Shown here in pieces: positions 60,701 to 64,000 of a DNA stretch of 64,000 nt. The stretch comes from Phytophthora colocasiae (taxonomy: Eukaryota; Oomycota; Peronosporomycetes; Peronosporales; Peronosporaceae). The notes below the pieces were generated by a model that was not told the origin of the DNA, searched no databases, and was given only the letters and a program-made list of their open reading frames with translations. Where the stretch lies: the NCBI GenBank assembly GCA_018806915.1, contig JAGKQI010000099.1:930001-994000 (forward strand), given 5' to 3'. The position numbers were made by a program, and so were the translations under genes. The first letter of the stretch is position 1, and every line of letters starts with the position of its first letter.

Positions 60701-63438
60701 TACGGTTCACTGGACGTGTGCTGAATGAGGCAGAACTCCGGTATCACATCGCAGAGAAGGAGGTCATCGCGATCCTCAGGGTTCTGGAGAACTTTCGGGC
60801 TCTGGTAAACACGAGTCCCGTGATCACGGTGTACACCAGACATTCGGTGCTGAAATGGCTCCTGTCATCCAGTTCGGCTGATGGTCGGAACGTGAAGTGG
60901 GGATTGAAGTTGTCACACTGGAATTTGGAGATTCGCAGGATCCAGCGAGATGAAGATGGTCTCCCGGCTATTCTTGGAGCAGGCATCACACCCCGTGAAC
61001 ACCTCGATGAGGTCTCTGAAAACCTCATCCCCGTCAAGGGGCGAGTCAAACCTCCAGCACCCATTAGCGTGGAGATGCTAGAAGCTGATTACCGAGGTTG
61101 TGTTCTGAGTTTTGATGGTGCCGCCAAGACATCCACTCGCCTGGGAAGCTGCGGATGTGTGCTCTGGGAGCTCCCGGGGTGGAACATCCTGGAAGCCCAA
61201 GGGTTCGCTCTGAAAGACGTCACTGTGAATGACTCAGAGTACTGTGGTCTGATCAATGGATTGAAGTTAGCTTTGGAACGTGGCATCCGAGACTTGGTGG
61301 TTGTCGGAGACTCTCGTATCGCTATCCAGCAAGCTCAAGGACTGATCAATTGTAATCAGCCGAACCTGCAGCGGAAATTGGCCGAGTTTGAGTCTCTGAA
61401 AATCAAGTTCCAGTCTCTGAAGCTAGTGCACGTGAAGCGTGAGTTCAATCAAGCAGCGGACTATTTGACGTCCAAGACTCTTGTTCTTGGCGAGTCCTGG
61501 CAGGTCCAAGACCCTGACGAACTGACTCATCTGAAACTGGTGTCCAAGATCCCAGAGAAGTTGATGAAGCCTCCCGAAGGGGTGTCTTCTGAAGCGCCGG
61601 ACGATGTTCACCAGACCTCTGGTGAACATGATTGTACACCGGAGATGGATGACCCAGGGCCAGAGTCTGCGCCCCTGCCTCATGCTGCCAAGGTGCTTGT
61701 TGCCATCACTCGTGCACGCAATCAAGAAGAGGCAAACCTACCAGATGACGTAGAGGCTCGTGAACCTATGGGCCCACTGGAGTTTCAGGAAGAACGCTGG
61801 CGGAGGATCAAAGTTCACCAGACTCAAGATGTTCATCTGGCAGAACTCATTAAGTTCCTTAAGGGTGACGTGGGAGATCTACCACGACCCCGAATAAGGA
61901 AACTTGCCAGGATTGCCGATGACTTCATCTTGGATTCCAGAGACGTTTTGTACCGCCTCAGCCGTGCTACCAGGGAACGTCCGAGAGACATGGTCGATGA
62001 ACTCAGACTTGTGGTTCCCAGAGACTTGCATGCCGATATGCTGCACTATGCTCATGGGGATTACCAGGGTGCTCACCAGGGAATCAAACGTACGTTCGAG
62101 AAGCTGAGCTCCGAGTTCTACTGGATTGGTATGTACGCTGATGTGGAAAGGTTCGTCAAGGAGTGTATGGACTGTGCAAGTGGCAAGGGGCGTCCCCCGA
62201 ATCCTGGACCGTCGCCCGGTAACATCGAGCCCAGTCGACCGTTTGAAGTGGTGTCCATGGATTTCGTGACGCACATGCCAAAGTCTGCCAGAGGAAACAC
62301 GTTCCTGCTGTTGTTCCAAGACATGTTCTCAGGATATGTGATGTGCAAGCCTATGAGTATCACTACGGCTCAAGATGTCGCTGAGGCCTACGAGGAACGT
62401 GTCTTCCGGAACTTCGGAGCTAGTTCCCTGATACGCCATGATCAGGACCCTAGGTTCATGAGTGAAGTGTTCAGGTGTTTCCGGGATCTCCTGGGAAGCA
62501 GACAGCGAGCGACTCTGGCGTACCGTCCTCAGGCGAACGGCCAACAAGAACGGTCCGTTCAGACGGTCGTGCGCGCCATCAAGGCCTACATCGCCGAAGC
62601 TGATCAGAGTGACTGGGATGACCACGCCGAGCGTCTGATGTTCGCACTGAACACTTCCTTTGATGCGACCCGTCTGGAAACACCTTTCTTTCTGGTGCAC
62701 GGATGGGATGCTCATGGCACTGTGTCCGCGATGCTTGGTCCAAAGCCTTCTGGTGTACAAGAGCGCACTGCTTATGAGTGGCGTCGGAAGATGCAACGGG
62801 ATTACAGCTACGCTCAAGCCTGTGCTGAAGAACTTCAGAAGAAGGCCAAGCGGGAGCGTTCTGAAGAACAGACTCGAAAGTGGAAGGAGTTGTCGGAACG
62901 TCTGAAGTCCGGATTTGCCGTCGGTGATGCCGTGTGGTTATACATCCCCAAGGTACAAACGGGGTTGAGTCGGAAACTCGCACACATGTGGCATGGTCCC
63001 TTCCGGATTGAAGAGATGTTGGATGATTTTCGTGTGAAACTGAAGGTTGAGGATACCGGGTATCGGGTGAACCCTTGGGTTCATATAAGTCGCCTGAAGC
63101 CGAGAGCCTTGTTTCCCAGAAGACCGACTGTGGAACTCGATGTCCGCGAGGATGATGACTTTGATGCAGCACTGTTACCAGAAGACAGTTGGGAGCCCGA
63201 CACCGAGAATGATGAATACGAAGTGGAAAAAATACTAGACACTCGGTGGAGTAAGCGTACTAGGACCTCCAAGAGACTTCGCGAATACCTGGTCAAGTGG
63301 AAGGGGTACGACGAGACAGAGTGGCTACCCTTGTCAAAGCTGAACTGTGGCGCTTTGTTGTATGAATTCAATCAGAGCGCACGAGCGCGAGCTCGTTTCC
63401 AGGCAATGCAAGCTGGAGACGATCACCCCAGAGTTTAA
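57706..63438 (+). CDS. pol: Pol of element 3: protease, RT, degenerate RNase H, second RNase H, integrase, chromodomain
   Basis: The pol frame follows gag by -1 shift; the first ATG is at 57826. Protease has ILLDTGATINILSYDF near 58080. RT shows MCIDYRVVNGF, LDMASGFWAIRM, MPFGLKNAP and YIDD at 60187, with about 80 residues between GLKNAP and YIDD. The first RNase H (60600-60970) reads FVIIPHANPWAASAV and VYTRHSVLKWL where Asp is expected. The second RNase H (61075-61480) has SFDGAAKTS, NDSEYCGLI, VVVGDSRIA and NQAADYL. Integrase has CMDCASGKG, SMDFVTHM, RHDQDPRFM and NGQQERSVQ. The chromodomain is EVEKILDTRW...REYLVKWKGYDETEWLP. No stop or frameshift in 1,911 codons. Confidence 0.92.
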   Translation, partial: LASPSDGDPKRAGQGTPPELCVLVYVGPELKTTQPKNQHCMTALAQESAMPSEIPRLRDSSSDFPRDCSPDFPRDNEPPPDDTIQFRLKDVACYGWWEDHYPDPAKRDVVMVHGAVNDHRTKILLDTGATINILSYDFARKLGLRLKSHKQTRVSGMGGVPTYIGASAGIKLTLGPRVVYIVDVWVANIGEGINVLLGMGFMFAAGLRISVREGLVSMPDEVVVMMCSWEPGDHIGRNRSIRPSEAVLLRPGEEFVVRIDYGPTNPQREVVWAGRGDRWVTQLIYAARSWPVAVRVVNISDKNTWVNKFSDVARIVEYGFFPRHGRFVRPGSAAYRDWEVLILENTPSPETKRRLKAEADLEDLIPQPPCVDHPVYPWPTKILQRPRLVNARVQFVRPTSVPRTKRVRFALDAATQTDDWVDAGEEETRDTAVDTRDLGLSSEQTTPKDSGDTSGIPSNMVEDEVTLSVSGELFMGNEDLTDCSWDIPIQCMPGTPVEKLRAEYERCMRVTNEELDLEPGVYIREGTELLSQLRDQLVMLPELEDLTPECDIDKADVGVPGKTTPEMEKKLRDILKYHRKIFLGDGNAAPAPARGVVCDLDVGDAKPVAQRPRSVAPHLMIKVYELLKKLLETGLIEYSTSPWASPIVIVLKKNGVDIRMCIDYRVVNGFIQLSRYPLPLIDDLLIGFEAALWFMSLDMASGFWAIRMTERARLISAFICPFGHFQWVRMPFGLKNAPLVYQAMLDNCLWGFVRLSPEEEAEVDSDVLEFLKLEPQNSDVHGRMSGEQLQNSDEHMPEVPVLTDQMTVFQRNIPVPSFVGPVLGRSSYIDDIAHGAPTWNQLCEDLNALLFRLRYWNISVSLPKSEFGKLTIPYLSHEISAEGLRATPKIVKGVEELPFPSTLKGVQSFMGSLNYYNKFIEDLPVIAAVLYELSDEQIRAGRDLARAKEAFEILKRKIVSTPLLRHPDRTRPFVIIPHANPWAASAVLGQEYDGVIHPVRFTGRVLNEAELRYHIAEKEVIAILRVLENFRALVNTSPVITVYTRHSVLKWLLSSSSADGRNVKWGLKLSHWNLEIRRIQRDEDGLPAILGAGITPREHLDEVSENLIPVKGRVKPPAPISVEMLEADYRGCVLSFDGAAKTSTRLGSCGCVLWELPGWNILEAQGFALKDVTVNDSEYCGLINGLKLALERGIRDLVVVGDSRIAIQQAQGLINCNQPNLQRKLAEFESLKIKFQSLKLVHVKREFNQAADYLTSKTLVLGESWQVQDPDELTHLKLVSKIPEKLMKPPEGVSSEAPDDVHQTSGEHDCTPEMDDPGPESAPLPHAAKVLVAITRARNQEEANLPDDVEAREPMGPLEFQEERWRRIKVHQTQDVHLAELIKFLKGDVGDLPRPRIRKLARIADDFILDSRDVLYRLSRATRERPRDMVDELRLVVPRDLHADMLHYAHGDYQGAHQGIKRTFEKLSSEFYWIGMYADVERFVKECMDCASGKGRPPNPGPSPGNIEPSRPFEVVSMDFVTHMPKSARGNTFLLLFQDMFSGYVMCKPMSITTAQDVAEAYEERVFRNFGASSLIRHDQDPRFMSEVFRCFRDLLGSRQRATLAYRPQANGQQERSVQTVVRAIKAYIAEADQSDWDDHAERLMFALNTSFDATRLETPFFLVHGWDAHGTVSAMLGPKPSGVQERTAYEWRRKMQRDYSYAQACAEELQKKAKRERSEEQTRKWKELSERLKSGFAVGDAVWLYIPKVQTGLSRKLAHMWHGPFRIEEMLDDFRVKLKVEDTGYRVNPWVHISRLKPRALFPRRPTVELDVREDDDFDAALLPEDSWEPDTENDEYEVEKILDTRWSKRTRTSKRLREYLVKWKGYDETEWLPLSKLNCGALLYEFNQSARARARFQAMQAGDDHPRV

Positions 63439-63820
63439 ACTCTAAAACCTATTCTGAAGACTCTGGTGAACATCACTGTTCACCAGACGATGTATTTCAG
63501 AGCTGAGGTGTCTGAGAAACATGTCTTTCGGAAATGTGATTTCGGGGATACGTGACTCCCAGAGATGGTGATTGTTATGTGAATTTGTATGGAGATGATT
63601 TTGTGGTTGTGTGTGTATGATGGAATTTTACGAAGTGGATTATGATGATGCTATGAGAAGAAGATTACTGAACGACATGTGAGGATGTTAAAGGAGAAGG
63701 TCGTCAGGGAACTATATTTGGAATTGTTACTACGCTACGATATGCAGACGACTAAGTTGTTCTGGAAGAAGAAGTGTAGTTCCCCGGAGATGTCGCGAAG
63801 AGTACACCAGACCTCTGGCG
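63439..63820. other. 3' non-coding region of element 3
   Basis: No credible gene. It carries TCTGGTGAACA at 63462-63472, its reverse complement at 63477-63487 and a further GTACACCAGACCTCTGG near 63807. It separates pol from a convergent antisense frame. Confidence 0.55.
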
Positions 63821-64000
63821 TACTTACTTCAGAGAGACAGGATTTTCGGCGCGTTCAGCGGGCGTCAGAGCTTGTTTCCGGAGGTCGGATGGCACGTATT
63901 GCATCCAGTCCTTGTCGGCAGACGCTGTGGCCCACTGCGTGCGCGCCGGTTCCGCCGAGTCGATAGCTTCGAGTTGCTTGCGCAAGCTCAGGCACTTGGG
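63821..64000 (-). CDS. Antisense ORF beyond pol of element 3, C-terminal end only
   Basis: A minus-strand frame enters from the right edge and ends in TAA at 63821 (59 codons). The composition is protein-like (DWMQYVPSDLRKQALTPAER). No LTR start was passed, so it appears to be inside element 3, in the same place and orientation as the antisense genes of elements 1 and 2. Family unknown; a chance ORF or an unrelated neighbouring gene is possible with so few codons. Confidence 0.4.

Larger units (their letters stand above)
51602..64000 (+). mobile_element. Ty3/gypsy chromodomain retrotransposon with two RNase H domains, element 3 (3' end beyond the window)
   Basis: Putative long LTR, PBS, very large gag, -1 frameshift signal, 1.9-kilocodon pol and the start of an antisense gene. 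No lesion was found in gag or pol, so it may be active. An 11-bp motif close to TCTGGTGAACA is scattered in LTR, leader, gag, pol and 3' region. Ty3/gypsy elements with an additional archaeal-type RNase H have been described from oomycetes (the Chronos group, as I recall); this looks like one. Confidence 0.85.

Noticed and set aside
63679..63966. Plus-strand ORF after pol of element 3
   Set aside because: Composition is poor and it overlaps a better minus-strand frame that enters from the window edge.

Overview
The window looks like a repeat-rich, gene-sparse stretch of an oomycete genome of Phytophthora type. The grounds are Crinkler/RHS-type NTPase-nuclease genes, a 62-bp GT-AG intron, large intronless reading frames, and chromodomain Ty3/gypsy, LINE, MULE and TTAA-target (piggyBac-like) elements nested in one another. 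The assignment rests on gene content and style only; no database was searched.

Layout. Positions 1-4064 (minus) hold the N-terminal 1,354 codons of an intronless IQ-motif/ankyrin/Trp-rich helical protein that runs off the left edge. 4137-6556 (minus) is a broken membrane sulfatase/LTA-synthase-like gene. A Crinkler remnant (6594-7262, minus) lies back to back with Crinkler copy 1 (plus, from 7430). Copy 1 is split by a nearly intact 13.9-kb Ty3/gypsy element (element 1, 7977-21888, coding on minus, TTCA target duplication); its 3' half resumes at 21889-23051.

From about 7301 to 29576, leaving out element 1, runs a block: Crinkler, sulfatase-like pseudogene (minus), MULE, palindrome cluster, LINE ORF1, TTAA element B, Ty3 LTR. 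It is repeated at 36351-44674. In the left copy the LTR is solo (TSD CTAGA). In the right copy the same LTR leads into a Ty3 element (element 2). Between the blocks lie the rest of the LINE, the piggyBac-like element C inserted in it, and more palindromes. Crinkler copy 2 (36486-38209) is the only copy with an intact reading frame.

Element 2 (44272 to about 51601) and element 3 (about 51602 to beyond 64000) fill the right third.

Main observations. The three Ty3/gypsy elements join gag to pol in different ways. Elements 2 and 3 show -1 frameshift signals (G_GGA_AAC and G_UUA_AAC, each with a hairpin 6-7 nt downstream). Element 1 keeps gag, pro and the start of pol in one frame, interrupted by two UGA codons, each followed by a hairpin. 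All three have an antisense reading frame beyond or over the end of pol. In element 1 this is half of a divergent two-gene cassette: a charged protein on one strand, a multi-pass membrane protein on the other that ends inside the LTR. Element 3 is peppered in both orientations with an 11-bp motif close to TCTGGTGAACA, including just before the RT catalytic YIDD box. It also has two RNase H domains, the first lacking two catalytic Asp residues.
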